This document shows positions 51,449-60,574 of a stretch of 64,000 nt of DNA, piece after piece. The notes beneath the pieces were generated by a model, which saw nothing but the letters and a program-made list of their open reading frames with translations, made no database searches and was not told the origin of the DNA. The number at the start of each line of letters is the position of its first letter. Positions within the stretch are counted from its first letter, which is position 1. Made by a program: the position numbers and the translations under genes. Location: positions 1-64,000 of the forward strand of contig CAVXJC010000007.1 in the NCBI GenBank assembly GCA_963762075.1, given 5' to 3'. The stretch comes from JAOUEA01 sp963762075. GTDB lineage: Bacteria > Actinomycetota > UBA4738 > HRBIN12.

Positions 51449-52117
51449 TTAGCCGAACGCGATGCTGACCTCGTCCATGATGCCCTTGTACCAGTCTGCA
51501 CCGGGTGGCTTGGCCCCGAGGTAGAGCGCGATGCTGCTCGAGATCGAGCCGACGTTGACGCTCTTGCTGAACGACGAGCCGTCCACCGTGAGGATAATGC
51601 TCGATGACGTCTTGCGACAGGTGATGGTGTGCCACCTGTTGTCGGACAGATCGGGGCCCGCTGTGATGTTGGTGCCGCCGTTGGTGCCGCTGAACCTGCA
51701 GAAGGCCCGGCCGTTCAGGAGGATCTCCATCTTGTAGGTACCGGCGGAGTTGGACTGCTTGCGCACCAGGTCGTAGTCGCCGACCGACGACGACGGCCTG
51801 CTCGAGAACTTCACGTGCGCTTTGATGGTCACGTTCTGCGAACCGGGGTTGAGACTCGAGTCGTTCGGCACGGTCACCTTGGAGCTCGAGCCGTTGAAGC
51901 TGTAGGCTCGGCTGCTCCCCCCGTACCCCGGCGACACCCGGGTGACGTTCGACAGGATGCCGTCGTTGTTCGAGCTCGACGAGTCGACCATCTGGCCCGA
52001 CGACTCGTCCATGTGCCAGAGCGCGACCGTCGTCGCCGCGTTCGCCGCTGTCGGGACCGCAAGAACTCCCGCCGAACAGGCGATCACGACGAGGATCCGT
52101 CCCACACGAAGATTCAT
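51449..52117 (-). CDS. Exported LamG/concanavalin-A-like domain protein
   Basis: 222 residues from ATG 52117, chosen for the ggggaggag site. A signal peptide with AxA cleavage (LAVPTAANAA) is followed by a single jelly-roll domain: TVALWHMDESSGQMVDSSSS, SFNGSSSKVTVPNDSSLNPG, the paired-Cys segment CRFSGTNGG to HTITCRK, and a final MDEVSIAF. This is the laminin G-like 3 pattern. No enzyme domain is attached, so it is probably a secreted carbohydrate- or surface-binding protein. It converges on the tRNA-Leu gene. Confidence 0.85.
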   Translation of the reverse strand: MNLRVGRILVVIACSAGVLAVPTAANAATTVALWHMDESSGQMVDSSSSNNDGILSNVTRVSPGYGGSSRAYSFNGSSSKVTVPNDSSLNPGSQNVTIKAHVKFSSRPSSSVGDYDLVRKQSNSAGTYKMEILLNGRAFCRFSGTNGGTNITAGPDLSDNRWHTITCRKTSSSIILTVDGSSFSKSVNVGSISSSIALYLGAKPPGADWYKGIMDEVSIAFG

Positions 52118-52237
52118 GATGTCTCCTCCCCAGGCCACGCTCAGCCGCCATCGTCAAGGCCGGTGCATCGTTCGAACCTACCTCGACGGTTCCCGACCGC
52201 GCAACTCATCCGTCGTCACGGGGGGTCAGCGGCAGGC

Positions 52238-52717
52238 TCACGAGGCGAACACCGCGGCGAGCCACAGGCCGATCATCGCCACGCCGGCCGCGAGTTGGAT
52301 CACGATCCCGAGCGCGACCCCCTTCATGGCCTCGAGCGTCGCCGTCCACGCCGGGCCGAGCCGTTTCTGGCGATACAGCTCCGCGACGAGCACCCCAGCC
52401 GGGAAGCCAAGGAGGGCGCCGACGACCGGCACGACGAAGAAACCGATCACGACGCCGATCCCGCCTGCGACGACGACCCACGCGGGGGCCCCGCCTGCGG
52501 TCGCACGTCGAACGGGAAGCATGCTCGCAGCCACCATGCCCGCGATGCCGATCAGCGCCATGATGACGGCGATGGCCCACTCAACGCCGCCCCCGCGCTC
52601 TCCTGCCCACACGAGACCTGCGCCGATCACCAGGATGAGGCCGGGGACGATTGGGACGAGAACGCCGACGAGCCCGGCGAGCATCACGAGCACGAGAGCA
52701 AGCTCGAGCGTGGACAT
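52238..52717 (-). CDS. DUF456 membrane protein
   Basis: 159 residues from ATG 52717, which begins the first helix (MSTLELALVLVMLAGLVGVL). Four to five hydrophobic segments with the family pattern VPIVPGLILVIGAGLVWAGE and a Gly-rich helix GIGVVIGFFVVPVVGALLGF. Function unknown. The -10-like TATCCT ends six bases before the start and there is no ribosome binding site, so it is another leaderless-type gene. Confidence 0.85.
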   Translation of the reverse strand: MSTLELALVLVMLAGLVGVLVPIVPGLILVIGAGLVWAGERGGGVEWAIAVIMALIGIAGMVAASMLPVRRATAGGAPAWVVVAGGIGVVIGFFVVPVVGALLGFPAGVLVAELYRQKRLGPAWTATLEAMKGVALGIVIQLAAGVAMIGLWLAAVFAS

Positions 52718-52723
52718 CGTCGC

Positions 52724-52729
52724 AGGATA
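52724..52729 (-). promoter_or_regulatory. Leaderless-type -10 box of the DUF456 gene
   Basis: TATCCT on the minus strand, followed by gcgacg and the ATG at 52717. Confidence 0.5.
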
Positions 52730-52809
52730 CCGTCGACCCGAGGGGCAACCAGGTGGTAGCTTCGGTGCTGTAGGACGAAAGGGATCGACGAGCGAGAGGG
52801 CTCCGAGCT

Positions 52810-53982
52810 TTGACGGTGGTGTCGAGAGCAACGGTACTTGCGATCACCGTGAGCGCCGTGATGGCCGCCCACGCAGCTTCGGCGGCCGTACCTTCCGAGA
52901 ACGCCGCGACGACCTCCATGGTGGACAGGCGGGCATGGGTCGTGCGGGCCGCAGGCCGCAACATCTGGGTCGGGGGAACGTCGACTCGGTACCTCAATCC
53001 AAACCGGGGTCCCGGTCAGGCCGCGAGGGGACTCGCGGCCTTCGACCCGGTGACCGGTGCTCCGGCGGCCGTGTCGCTTCCGAACCTCGGAACCAACCCG
53101 ACCGTGTACGACCTCTTCCCCGGGCCGAACGGCACCCTCTACGTGGCCGGAAGGTTCTCGTATTCGTTCGGCGGAAAGGCTCGCCAGAACCTCGTGGGGA
53201 TCAACCCGGCGACGGGCGCGATCGTCGCCGGCTTCTCGACGCCGAAGCTGAGGACCGTGCTCGTGACCGCCGACAGGATCTACGCGGGCGGCGTGCGACT
53301 CGAGGCGTATCGGCTCGACGGGCGACGAGACAACGGCTTTCAGGCTGTGGTGCCGGTGATCGACGATTCGCTCCGTTCCCATGACACCCAGCGACAGTTC
53401 CGAGACCTCGTTGTCCACGATGGCGCCGTCATCGCGATCGGACAATTCGATTTCATCAACGGAGATCCGCAGAAGGTGGCCGTGAAGCTCGACCCGGTCA
53501 CCGGCAAGCCGAGATCCTGGAAGCTGGCCAACATCGCCCCGACCAGTGCCGCGTTCGGCCTCAGCGGCGTCATCTCGGGCGATCGCCTCTATGTCGCGGT
53601 CGGCGGTTCGGACTTCGCCGGCGCCTATCGCGCCCAAGACGGCAGTCAGATCTGGAAGTCGGACACATCGGGGTCCGCACAGGTCGTCTCCGTCTACGAT
53701 CCCACGACGGTCATCGTGGGCGGACACTTCGAGTGGGTCGCCCGCTCGCCCGGACAACAGTGCGGAAGCAACCAGCACCCCAACACGTCATGCTTCCAAC
53801 AGCCCCGGCTCGCCGCCTTCGGGGCGAACGACGGCCGGGTGAACACGTCGTACACCCCCCGCATCTGCTGCAACTACGCGGGGGTGTGGGGTCTCGCCGT
53901 GCGAAAGGGCGATCTGCATGTGAGTGGTGCCTTCACGCAGGCCGGTGGCCGGAGGCAATATCACTACGCGAGATTCGGATGA
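52810..53982 (+). CDS. Exported beta-propeller protein
   Basis: 390 residues from TTG 52810, which has gagaggg at suitable distance; GTG 52816 is an alternative. The signal peptide (VLAITVSAVMAAHAASA) is followed by propeller-like repeats: GLAAFDPVTGAPAAVSLP, LYVAGRFSYSFGGKARQNLV, GINPATGAIVAGF, KLDPVTGKPRSW, VVGGHFEW and LHVSGAFTQAGG. This is the pattern of delta-60/PQQ-like repeat proteins of unknown role. Four Cys residues near the end (CGSNQHPNTSC, CC) may form disulfides. No PQQ-enzyme active-site motif was seen. Confidence 0.8.
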   Translation: MTVVSRATVLAITVSAVMAAHAASAAVPSENAATTSMVDRRAWVVRAAGRNIWVGGTSTRYLNPNRGPGQAARGLAAFDPVTGAPAAVSLPNLGTNPTVYDLFPGPNGTLYVAGRFSYSFGGKARQNLVGINPATGAIVAGFSTPKLRTVLVTADRIYAGGVRLEAYRLDGRRDNGFQAVVPVIDDSLRSHDTQRQFRDLVVHDGAVIAIGQFDFINGDPQKVAVKLDPVTGKPRSWKLANIAPTSAAFGLSGVISGDRLYVAVGGSDFAGAYRAQDGSQIWKSDTSGSAQVVSVYDPTTVIVGGHFEWVARSPGQQCGSNQHPNTSCFQQPRLAAFGANDGRVNTSYTPRICCNYAGVWGLAVRKGDLHVSGAFTQAGGRRQYHYARFG

Positions 53983-54120
53983 GATCCGGCGGCCCACGTG
54001 CCGCTGCGCTAAGCTCGCTTCCATGAGCTAGCAGGACTCCCTCGTCGGCAGCGGCGCCCGAGTCTCGGACGCCCTGTTCGTTGCCCCTACCGGACAACCC
54101 TGCACCGAGGAGTCCTTGCC

Positions 54121-55719
54121 ATGATCGCGCTCGAGGTTCGAGAGATCGAGGTCGAAGCCGGCGGCACCAGCGTCGTCGAGGGCCTCTCGTTCACGTTGCG
54201 CGCCGGCGAGAAGATGGGCGTGGTCGGGCGCAACGGTGCCGGGAAGACGAGCATGCTTCGCGCACTGGCCGGGGAGATCCCCGTCGCCGCTGGCGCGGTG
54301 GTTCGCCGTGGGGCTGTCGGGTATCTCCGACAGGATCCGCGTCAACACCGGTCGAACGACGAGGTGCTCGCCCTCGCGTCGGTACTCGAGGCTCGAGACC
54401 TGGTCGATCTCGCGACCCGGGTCGAGAAGGCTCGTGTCGCGCTCGAGCGATCGCCGTCCGATCGCCACGTGGCGCGCTTCGCGCGCCTCGAGGACGAATA
54501 CACGACGCTCGGTGGCTATCGCGCCGAATCCGAGGCGCGTTCGATCGCCTCGGGTCTGGGGCTCGCTCAGGATCGCCTTCACCTACCGGTCGGCGCCCTG
54601 TCGGGCGGGGAGCGCCGCCGCCTCGAGCTCGCCCGCATCCTCTTCGGAGGCTCGGACCTGTTGCTGCTCGACGAGCCGACGAACCACCTCGACGCCGACG
54701 CGAAGGCGTGGCTGATGAAGTTCCTCGCGGAGTACCCCGGAGCGTTGCTGGTGGTCAGCCACGACCTCGGGCTGCTCGACGCCTCGATCACGCGCATCCT
54801 GCATCTCGACCGCGACGGGGTCGTTCAGTATCGAGGGACTTACTCCCAGTACCGGCTGGCACGAGCTCGCGACGAGGAGCGGCTGACCTCGCTGGCCGAG
54901 CGCCAGGACCAGGAGATCAGAAGGCTCCGCACACTTGCCGACTCGATGCGCGGGCAGACGCAGCGGCGCGCTCGAGCCGCCAAGTCGATCGACACGCGGC
55001 GAGGGAAGCTCGAGGCGACCCGTGTCGCCGCGCCGACGCGCGAACGATCTGTGCGGTTCCGCTTCCCGTCACCTCCTCGTGCGGGTCGCACCGTGTTGGT
55101 CGTCGACCGGCTCACGAAGTCCTACGGGTCGTCTCCGGTGTTCGACGAACTCTCGTTCGACGTCGGCAGGAACGATCGCCTCCTCGTCATGGGCCTCAAC
55201 GGAGCGGGCAAGACGACCTTGCTGCGCATCCTGATCGGGCAGACCGGAGCCGACTCGGGCACGTTCGCGTGGGGCCACGACGTCGTTGCCGGCTACTACG
55301 CGCAAGAGCACGAAGGCATCATCGAGGGAACCGATGTGCTCACCCACATGCGCTCGGCATCATCGTCTGCCGACGACCAGCAGCTCCGCGCGCTGCTCGG
55401 AATGTTCGGCCTGTCCGGGGGCATCGCTTTCCAGGATGCCGGCACGCTCTCGGGCGGCGAGAAGACCAAGCTCGCTCTCGCGCAGCTGGTGGCGGGGGCC
55501 AAGAACCTGCTGCTGCTCGACGAGCCGACGAACAACCTGGACCCTCCATCACGGACCGCGATCGCAGGGGCCCTGCAGGACTGGCCTGGCGCCATGATCA
55601 TCGTGAGCCACGATCCGGAGTTCGTGGAAGCGTTGACGCCGGGGCGTGTGCTGATGATGCCCGAAGGTGAGTTGTCGTTCTGGAACGACGAGCTGCTCGA
55701 CCTCGTTGCGCTGGCGTGA
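54121..55719 (+). CDS. ABC-F family ATPase
   Basis: 532 residues with two ATPase domains and no membrane segment. Walker A GRNGAGKTS and GLNGAGKTT, signatures LSGGERRRLELARILFG and LSGGEKTKLALAQLVAG, Walker B LLLLDEPTNHLD and LLLLDEPTNNLD. The charged linker between (SLAERQDQEIRRLRTLADSM) is the P-site tRNA interaction motif region, here long and basic. ABC-F proteins act on ribosomes in translation or antibiotic protection. ATG 54121 has gaggagt upstream. Confidence 0.93.
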   Translation: MIALEVREIEVEAGGTSVVEGLSFTLRAGEKMGVVGRNGAGKTSMLRALAGEIPVAAGAVVRRGAVGYLRQDPRQHRSNDEVLALASVLEARDLVDLATRVEKARVALERSPSDRHVARFARLEDEYTTLGGYRAESEARSIASGLGLAQDRLHLPVGALSGGERRRLELARILFGGSDLLLLDEPTNHLDADAKAWLMKFLAEYPGALLVVSHDLGLLDASITRILHLDRDGVVQYRGTYSQYRLARARDEERLTSLAERQDQEIRRLRTLADSMRGQTQRRARAAKSIDTRRGKLEATRVAAPTRERSVRFRFPSPPRAGRTVLVVDRLTKSYGSSPVFDELSFDVGRNDRLLVMGLNGAGKTTLLRILIGQTGADSGTFAWGHDVVAGYYAQEHEGIIEGTDVLTHMRSASSSADDQQLRALLGMFGLSGGIAFQDAGTLSGGEKTKLALAQLVAGAKNLLLLDEPTNNLDPPSRTAIAGALQDWPGAMIIVSHDPEFVEALTPGRVLMMPEGELSFWNDELLDLVALA

Positions 55720-55817
55720 GTACTCATCGGTCGGCCGAGTCTCGCCTCGCATGGTGATCGAGACCACACGACGCTATCCTCCGGCGCAGCCGGCACACGC
55801 TCGAGGGGAGAAGGATC

Positions 55818-57495
55818 GTGACGAGCAACAACGGGTCAGCCGACATTGCGTTCGTGAACGGTGCGGTCTACACGGTCGACGCGGCTCGCTCGTGGGCTCG
55901 AGCCATCGCGGTGCGCGGCGGCCGCATCGTCGCGGTGGGCACCGACGCCGACGTCAGGGCCCACGTCGGCCCGACCACCGATGTCGTCGACCTCGCGGGA
56001 GGCATGCTGGTTCCCGGCTTCCAGGACGCCCACGTGCACCCGGTGAGCGGCGGGCTCGACATGCTCCAATGCGACCTGCACGATCTGTCGACGCAAGAGG
56101 ACTACCTGCTCGCCATCAAGACCTACGCCGAGGCGAACCCCGAACGTGAATGGATCCTCGGGGGAGGTTGGGCGATGGACGCCTTCCCGGGCGGAACACC
56201 CATGAAGGAGCTGCTCGACGCAGTCGTACCCGGCCGGTGTGTGTACCTGCCCAACAGGGACGGGCACAGCGTGTGGGTGAGCTCGCTCGCGCTCGAGCGC
56301 GCCGGAGTGACGAAGGATACCCCCGATCCGCCGGACGGCCGGATCGAACGCGCCCCCGACGGGGAGCCTTCGGGAACCCTCCACGAAGGGGCCTCGGACC
56401 TGGTCGGTCGTCTCGCGCCCGAGCCTACCGACGCTGAGATGGCTGAGGGGCTGCTCAAGGGCCAGCTCTATCTGCATTCATTGGGCATCACGGCCTGGCA
56501 GGACGCGATCGTCGACGACGGGTCGCACTCGGGACACAACTTCACCAGGTACGTCGAAGCTGCCGGCAGGGGTGACCTGACCGCTCGAGTGATCGGCGCG
56601 CTCTGGTGGGATCGTCATCGTGGGGCCGACCAGATCGAGGAGCTGGTCGAGCTCCGCGAACGGGGACGAGTGGGCCGATTCGCAGCGACGAGCGTCAAGA
56701 TCATGCAGGACGGCGTCTGCGAGAACTTCACGGCGGCAGTTCTGGACCCGTACCTCGACGCGCACGGCGAAGCGACCGACAACCGGGGCATCTCCTTCGT
56801 CGAGGCCGAGGCCCTGAAAGGCTACGTGACCGAGCTCGACCGGCTCGGGTTCCAGGTGCATTACCACGCGCTCGCTGAACGAGCGGTCCGAGAAGCGCTC
56901 GATGCGATCGAGGCGGCCCTCATCGCGAACGGCCCGAGCGATAACCGACACCACCTGGCCCACATCCAGGTGGTGCATCCCCAGCGACATCGCTCGGTTC
57001 CGCGCGTTGAACGCGGTCGCGAACGCCCAGGCGCTCTGGGCGGCCCACGAATCGCAGATGGACGATCTCACGATCCCGTTCCTCGGAGAGCCACGCTGGC
57101 GTTGGCAGTATCCCTTCGCGAGCTTGGTGCGCGCCGGCGCCACCTTGGCGATGGGCAGCGACTGGAGCGTCTCGAGTCCCGATCCGCTCGAGGAGATCCA
57201 CGTCGCCGTCAACCGCACGTTGCCGAGCGACTACCCGCACAAGGTGGGACGACAGGATGTCTTCCTACCCGACGAACGACTGGATCTGCCCACCGCGCTC
57301 GCGGCCTTCACCGTGGGATCCGCGTACGTGAACCACCTCGATCGTGAGACCGGCTCCATCGAAGTGGGGAAGCTCGCCGACCTCGCGGTCATCGACCGCA
57401 ACCTGTTCGAGCACCCGGTCGAAGAGATCGCTGATGCCAACGTCGTCCAGACGTTCGTGGAGGGCGAGCGTGTGTACGCCGCCTCTTCTGCGTGA
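55818..57495 (+). pseudogene. YtcJ-like amidohydrolase, one frameshift
   Basis: GTG 55818 behind gaggggag. The family 3 amidohydrolase features are PGFQDAHVHPVSGG (HxH), LGITAWQDAIVDDGSH, FQVHYHALAERAVREAL and HHLAHIQVVHP. At about 56980 a run of four C in catccccagc should be three; deleting one restores HPSDIARFRALNAVANAQ. The rest then runs to 57495, including MGSDWSVSSPDPLEEI with the metal Asp. About 558 residues when repaired. Such enzymes hydrolyse amides or carbamates. A single homopolymer change could be a sequence error. Confidence 0.85.
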
Positions 57496-57872
57496 TCCTG
57501 CCGACGTGTATCGGTCCGATGGCCGCGTTCGCGGTGGTCGTGAGCGTGTGGGGTTCGATCGCATCGGACGCGCCGGTCCGGGCCGCCGAGCACCCCCGCG
57601 GCCTGGTCTACCGCTGCAGGCTCGTGGCGACCGACCGCGGTGACGAGATCACCCTCAGCTTCCGACTGAGGACGAACGAGCCCCACGGACGGTGGCGGAT
57701 CCGCATGTTCCATGAACGCGAGCGCATCGTTCACAAGGGTCGTCGCACCGACGCTGACGGCGACCTGAGGGTCAGTCGCATCGTCGCCGACGAGCCTCGA
57801 CGCCACGACGTGATCGGACGAGCCCGTCATCTCGTGACGGGCGCCGTGTGCGAGGTGAGGTCCCGCGTCTGA
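57492..57872 (+). CDS. Small exported protein, unknown function
   Basis: 126 residues from GTG 57492, overlapping the amidohydrolase stop; ATG 57519 is an alternative. A hydrophobic leader (MAAFAVVVSVWGSIASDAP) is followed by a basic domain rich in beta-strand patterns (EITLSFRLRTNE, RWRIRMFHERERIVHKGRR) with two Cys residues that could pair. No family recognised. The overlap suggests co-transcription with the amidohydrolase. Confidence 0.55.
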   Translation: MILPTCIGPMAAFAVVVSVWGSIASDAPVRAAEHPRGLVYRCRLVATDRGDEITLSFRLRTNEPHGRWRIRMFHERERIVHKGRRTDADGDLRVSRIVADEPRRHDVIGRARHLVTGAVCEVRSRV

Positions 57873-57914
57873 CCTGCGGTCGGTGAGGCGGTGCCTGGCG
57901 CTCATGGGCGCTGC

Positions 57915-57950
57915 TAGCATCGCCTCACCAGGCTGAACGCTCGTTCAGCC
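57915..57950 (+). promoter_or_regulatory. Promoter with TetR-type operator upstream of the Rieske gene
   Basis: A -10 hexamer TAGCAT (57915-57920) is followed, 11 bases on, by a perfect palindrome GGCTGAACG-CT-CGTTCAGCC (57931-57950). GAACG-N2-CGTTC is the usual core bound by TetR-family repressors. It covers the expected transcription start, so binding should block transcription. No TetR gene is seen in the window. Confidence 0.65.
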
Positions 57951-57985
57951 AGGCGCCCCCTTTCGTCGCATATGGAGTACCGCCG

Positions 57986-59164
57986 ATGTCGATGAGTCCG
58001 ATCCCCCCCGAGCTGTTGCGGCCGGTGCTCGCGCCGACGCTCGGCCTTGCCCGCACGCTTCCGGGCGTGGCGTACACCTCGCAGGCGGTGTTCGACTGGG
58101 AATCGATGCACCTGTTCGAGCGCGGATGGGTGTGCGTGGGGCGGGCTGACGCGCTCGCCAGCGCCGGCGATCAGCGGGCATTCCGGATCGGAGCCGAAGG
58201 CATCTTGGTCGTGCGCGGTCACGACGGCGAACTCCGAGGCTTCTACAACACCTGCCGCCATCGTGGGCACGAGCTGCTCGAGCCGGGCACCTCACGGAAC
58301 CTGCGGGTCATCAAATGCCCGTACCACGCATGGGTCTACCAACTCGACGGTGCACTCGGCGCAGCTCCGCGGTTCGGCGACCTGGAAGCCTTCGACAAGC
58401 GTGAGTATCCACTGACCACCGCGCGCGTCCACGAGTGGGGCGGGTGGGTATTCGTGAACGCCGATGCATCGGCCCCCGATCTCGACGAGCACGTGGGCAA
58501 CCTCGACGGGTTGATCGCTCCGTGGGAGACCGACCGCCTGTTCGTCGCCGAGACCCATGAGTACGAGATCGCTGCGAACTGGAAGACGATCACCGAGAAC
58601 TACCACGAGTGCTACCACTGCCCGTCGATCCATCCGGCGCTCTGCGACGTGACGCCGGTCGACTCGGGGCAGAACTTCCCCCACGACGGCCTCTGGGTGG
58701 GTGGAAACATGGAGCTCAAGGATTTCGCCGAGACGATGTCGCTCACAGGGGAGTCGGGTGGCGTACCGATCCGAGGACTCGACGCTCGGCAACGGCGCGA
58801 AGTCTTCTATTTCGGCCTCTTCCCGAATCTGCTGATCAGCCTGCACCCCGACTACGTGATGACGCATCGCATCGAGCCACTCGGACCGGGCCGTACCAAG
58901 ATCGAGTGCCAGTGGCTCTTTCCGCCCGAAGCCAAGGAGCGCCCGGACTTCAGCCCTGCCTACGCCAGCGAGTTCTGGGACATCACGAACCGCGAGGACT
59001 GGCTCGCATGCGAGTCGGTCTACCGGGGTGTGCAGAGCTCGGGGTTCCACCAGGGACCGTTCGGGCGGAGCGAGGACGAGGTGCATATCTTCATGGCGAT
59101 GGTCGCGCAGGCCTACGTCGACGGATACGCACGCAAACCGCCCCAGGTGCAAGAGTCCGTCTGA
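57986..59164 (+). CDS. Rieske non-heme iron oxygenase, large subunit
   Basis: 392 residues. The Rieske cluster ligands are C90 and H92 (NTCRHRGHEL) and C111 and H114 (CPYHAWVY). The catalytic domain motif ENYHECYHCPSIHP supplies E208, H211 and H216 for electron bridging and mononuclear iron. This resembles the single-component-alpha group that includes glycine betaine and stachydrine demethylases, as well as aromatic oxygenases. No reductase gene is adjacent. It is followed by two GcvT/DmdA-like genes and preceded by a TetR-type operator. Oxidative N- or O-demethylation is the likeliest role, substrate unknown. Confidence 0.88.
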   Translation: MSMSPIPPELLRPVLAPTLGLARTLPGVAYTSQAVFDWESMHLFERGWVCVGRADALASAGDQRAFRIGAEGILVVRGHDGELRGFYNTCRHRGHELLEPGTSRNLRVIKCPYHAWVYQLDGALGAAPRFGDLEAFDKREYPLTTARVHEWGGWVFVNADASAPDLDEHVGNLDGLIAPWETDRLFVAETHEYEIAANWKTITENYHECYHCPSIHPALCDVTPVDSGQNFPHDGLWVGGNMELKDFAETMSLTGESGGVPIRGLDARQRREVFYFGLFPNLLISLHPDYVMTHRIEPLGPGRTKIECQWLFPPEAKERPDFSPAYASEFWDITNREDWLACESVYRGVQSSGFHQGPFGRSEDEVHIFMAMVAQAYVDGYARKPPQVQESV

Positions 59165-59266
59165 CCCGGGGACAGCGCCGGGCCTTGCGGCGGCTGCGGC
59201 CACGCGTACGATTCGCTCGAACCTGCCACGGACCTGCGAGATCCTGCCACGAAGGGAGACACAGAC

Positions 59267-60427
59267 ATGGCCGAGCCGTTCGACATGGGACTGGTGCAGC
59301 GAGGCGCTCGTAATCGACGCACGCCGTATCACGAGGCGGCTCAGAAGTACGGCCCGAAGGGATACACGGTCTACAACCACATGTATTTCCCGATCCGGTT
59401 CGACTCGTTCGAGAAGGAGTTCGACGCGCTTCTCAACGGCGTCACGCTGTGGGACGTGGCCGTCGAGCGATGCCTCGAGATCTCGGGTCCCGACGGCTTG
59501 CGATTCGCGCAGCTGCTCACCCCTCGCGACCTTTCGAAGTGTGCGGTGGGTCAGGCGAAATACGTGTTGATCGTCGACAGCGATGGCGGCATCGTGAACG
59601 ACCCGGTACTCACGCGCATGGACGAGAACACGTTCTGGTTCGCGCTCGCATCGAGCGACGCGCTGCTGTTCGCCCGCGGGTTGAAGAACGCTTATCCCGA
59701 CCTCGACGTCACGATCAAGGAGGCAGACGTCGCACCGCTGCAGGTGCAGGGGCCGAAGTCCAAGGACCTCATGGTCAAGCTGCTCGGAGAGGAGATCTTG
59801 GACCTCAAGTACTACTTCTGGACCGACGCGAAGATCGCCGGTGTGCCCGTCGTCGTCACGCGCACCGGCTGGACGTCGGAGGTCGGGTACGAGGTCTATA
59901 CGACCGACACCACGCGCGGGACCGAGGTCTACGAGGCGATCATGGAAGCCGGGCAGGAGTTCGGCATCGTGCCCACCGGTCCCAGCGACATCCGGCGAAT
60001 CGAAGGTGCGATCTTCAACTGGGGCGCCGACATGACCTACGACAACAACCCGATCGAGATGGGCATGGACCGCCTCGTCGATTGGGACTCGCTCTCCGAC
60101 GATGCCTCGATCTCGATGGCGGCGCTGCGCGCGATCCGCGATGCCGGTGTCGAGCGACGCATCGTGGGTGTCGAGATCGACGGCGACGCGTTCCCGGCAC
60201 TCAACAACGTGAAGTGGATGGTCTCGTCGGACGGCGCAGAGGTGGGCAAGGTGACGTCTGCCATCTACTCGCCGAGGCTCGAGAAGAACATCGGATTCGC
60301 ATGGGTGCCGAAGGAGCTCGCCGAGCCGGGGTCGTCGTTGAAGGTCGCGACCGAGTGGGGCGATCGCGGCGCGACCGTCGTGGAGATGCCGTTCGTCGAT
60401 CCGAAGAAGACGATCCCGATCTCTTGA
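59267..60427 (+). CDS. GcvT/DmdA-like tetrahydrofolate-dependent methyltransferase 1
   Basis: 386 residues, ATG behind aagggag. The aminomethyltransferase fold shows YTVYNHMYFPIRFDSFEKEF, LWDVAVERCLEISGPDGLRF, VNDPVLTRMDENTFWFALAS, TRTGWTSEVGYEVYTT and a C-terminal barrel GKVTSAIYSPRLEKNIGFAW. It resembles DmdA and the T-protein of glycine cleavage, which move a methyl or methylene group to tetrahydrofolate. It is paralogous to the next gene, with about the same length and motif order. With the Rieske enzyme it suggests stepwise demethylation. Confidence 0.88.
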   Translation: MAEPFDMGLVQRGARNRRTPYHEAAQKYGPKGYTVYNHMYFPIRFDSFEKEFDALLNGVTLWDVAVERCLEISGPDGLRFAQLLTPRDLSKCAVGQAKYVLIVDSDGGIVNDPVLTRMDENTFWFALASSDALLFARGLKNAYPDLDVTIKEADVAPLQVQGPKSKDLMVKLLGEEILDLKYYFWTDAKIAGVPVVVTRTGWTSEVGYEVYTTDTTRGTEVYEAIMEAGQEFGIVPTGPSDIRRIEGAIFNWGADMTYDNNPIEMGMDRLVDWDSLSDDASISMAALRAIRDAGVERRIVGVEIDGDAFPALNNVKWMVSSDGAEVGKVTSAIYSPRLEKNIGFAWVPKELAEPGSSLKVATEWGDRGATVVEMPFVDPKKTIPIS

Positions 60428-60461
60428 CGTGCACCGCTGTCGTTGAGCGGTGATTCAGGCC

Positions 60462-60490
60462 CGGCGTCGCAGCCAGGCCTTGCGACGCCG
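60462..60490 (+). terminator. Hairpin between the two GcvT/DmdA-like genes
   Basis: Arms CGGCGTCGCA (60462-60471) and TGCGACGCCG (60481-60490) pair perfectly with a 9-base loop, followed by atttg. A smaller accgct/agcggt hairpin precedes it at about 60433-60451. It may be a partial terminator or mRNA stabiliser between the paralogues. Confidence 0.55.
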
Positions 60491-60574
60491 ATTTGCATCT
60501 CGAGCCCGGTTTGAACCATGATTCAGCTCATTCGCCGGGCACTCGACTCGGCCCCGACAACAGGCGGAGGCGTC

